Source: Ferrithrix thermotolerans DSM 19514
GTDB lineage: Bacteria; Actinomycetota; Acidimicrobiia; Acidimicrobiales; Ilumatobacteraceae
Direction of reading: 5' to 3'
DNA: 35,645 nt
Assembly: GCA_945861325.1 (NCBI GenBank)
Contig: CAMATY010000007.1
Span: forward strand, 1-35,645
Every line of letters starts with the position of its first letter. The first letter of the stretch is position 1. The notes below the pieces were generated by a model. The model searched no databases. It was not told the DNA's origin and saw only the letters and a list, made by a program, of their open reading frames with translations. This document shows positions 35,146 through 35,645 of the stretch, piece after piece. The translations under genes and the position numbers were made by a program.

Positions 35146-35645
35146 GTGACTACAGAGAATATTGAACCAAATCGACGCCGTGGACGGGCTCGCACAAGTG
35201 GTTCAGAAACTAAGTTGCCAGAACAAAGACCGTTCAAACAACCGCGAATGAAATACGCACCAACGAAGGTTCTCAGCGACGACGAAATCGAATCGATTCA
35301 CTTGGCAAGTCTGCGAATTCTTTCTGACTACGGCATGGATTTCTTGGACGCCGATGCCCGCAATTTGTTGCAAAAAGCTGGTGCCAAGATTACTGACAAC
35401 CGCGTGCGCTTTGACCCCGAGATGGTACTTGAGACCATCAAAACCTGTCCGAGTGAATTTAAATTGCACTCGCGAAACCCTAACCACACACTCAACATCG
35501 GCGGAGACTGGATGGCTTTTGGTTCAGTCGGCAGCACTCCAAACTTTATTGGCTTTGACGGTGTGCGTCACCCAGGAACACGAAAAGATTATCAAGACTT
35601 ATTGAAACTGACTCAAGTTTTTAACGTGATTCACTTTCTCGGTGG
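35146..35645 (+). CDS. Second MttB-family methyltransferase, N-terminal part (cut by right edge)
   Basis: A GTG at 35146 starts a frame that stays open to the window end, 166 residues. After a basic, disordered head (NRRRGRARTSGSE) it follows the MttB-family pattern: LSDDEIESIHLASLRILSDYG, FDPEMVLETIKTCPSEF, LNIGGDWMAFGSVGSTPNF. It resembles the protein at 7526-9064 in layout but differs clearly in sequence, so it may demethylate another amine. No TAG occurs in the visible part; whether pyrrolysine is used further on cannot be seen. It follows etfA on the same strand after 95 bases, possibly with its own promoter. Confidence 0.85.
   Translation, partial: MTTENIEPNRRRGRARTSGSETKLPEQRPFKQPRMKYAPTKVLSDDEIESIHLASLRILSDYGMDFLDADARNLLQKAGAKITDNRVRFDPEMVLETIKTCPSEFKLHSRNPNHTLNIGGDWMAFGSVGSTPNFIGFDGVRHPGTRKDYQDLLKLTQVFNVIHFLG

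Overview
The window reads as a chromosomal island for breaking down methylated amines or osmolytes and oxidising the released one-carbon units. Base composition looks moderate (below 50% GC by eye), genes are tightly packed, GTG and TTG starts are frequent, and no gap exceeds 150 bases. The arylsulfatase and the whole gene set would suit an uncultured marine Actinomycetota (Acidimicrobiia-like) bacterium. That placement is a weak inference: there is no rRNA or ribosomal marker here, and Chloroflexota (SAR202-like) remains possible.

Layout. (1) 1-3201: a membrane protein cut by the left edge (minus), then a plus-strand trio of alpha/beta hydrolase, EamA transporter and PfkB sugar kinase. (2) 18075 down to 3225, all minus strand: Fhs, FolD, a GMC (choline-dehydrogenase-like) oxidoreductase, corrinoid protein, DUF1638 protein, PF13769-like protein, methyl-corrinoid:THF methyltransferase, RamA-type activator, MttB/MtgB-type methyltransferase without pyrrolysine, MetF, a sarcosine-oxidase-like flavoprotein, a betaine/homocysteine methyltransferase and a BMP lipoprotein. 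(3) 18222-24969: a formate dehydrogenase in three genes, interrupted by a minus-strand pair (MDR oxidoreductase and 2OG dioxygenase). (4) 24978-30005: a second 2OG dioxygenase, an alkylsulfatase-like protein and an arylsulfatase, joined to the FDH genes by short gaps or overlaps. (5) 30009-35050: a GntR/FCD regulator divergent from a dimethylglycine/sarcosine dehydrogenase and both ETF subunits. (6) 35146 to the right edge: the start of a second MttB-family methyltransferase.

How it fits together (inference from families). Methyl groups can leave a quaternary or tertiary amine by three routes: the corrinoid route (MtgB, corrinoid protein, THF methyltransferase, kept active by RamA), transfer to homocysteine, or flavin-dependent oxidation with electrons to ETF. 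Methyl-THF would be oxidised by MetF and FolD, formyl-THF cleaved by Fhs running in the ATP-forming direction, and formate oxidised to CO2 by the NAD-linked FDH. Nearly every step from N-methyl to CO2 is therefore present in about 30 kb.

The most striking points are in the formate dehydrogenase. Its catalytic gene has an in-frame TGA at 18492-18494 exactly where Sec or Cys is expected, followed by an 8-bp SECIS-like hairpin with a GGTCT loop, so it is a selenoprotein and not two ORFs or a pseudogene. In addition, the usual single FdhA polypeptide is divided: the ferredoxin domains and the N-terminal CPYCGVGC [4Fe-4S] domain lie in a separate gene (24031-24969) about 4 kb downstream.
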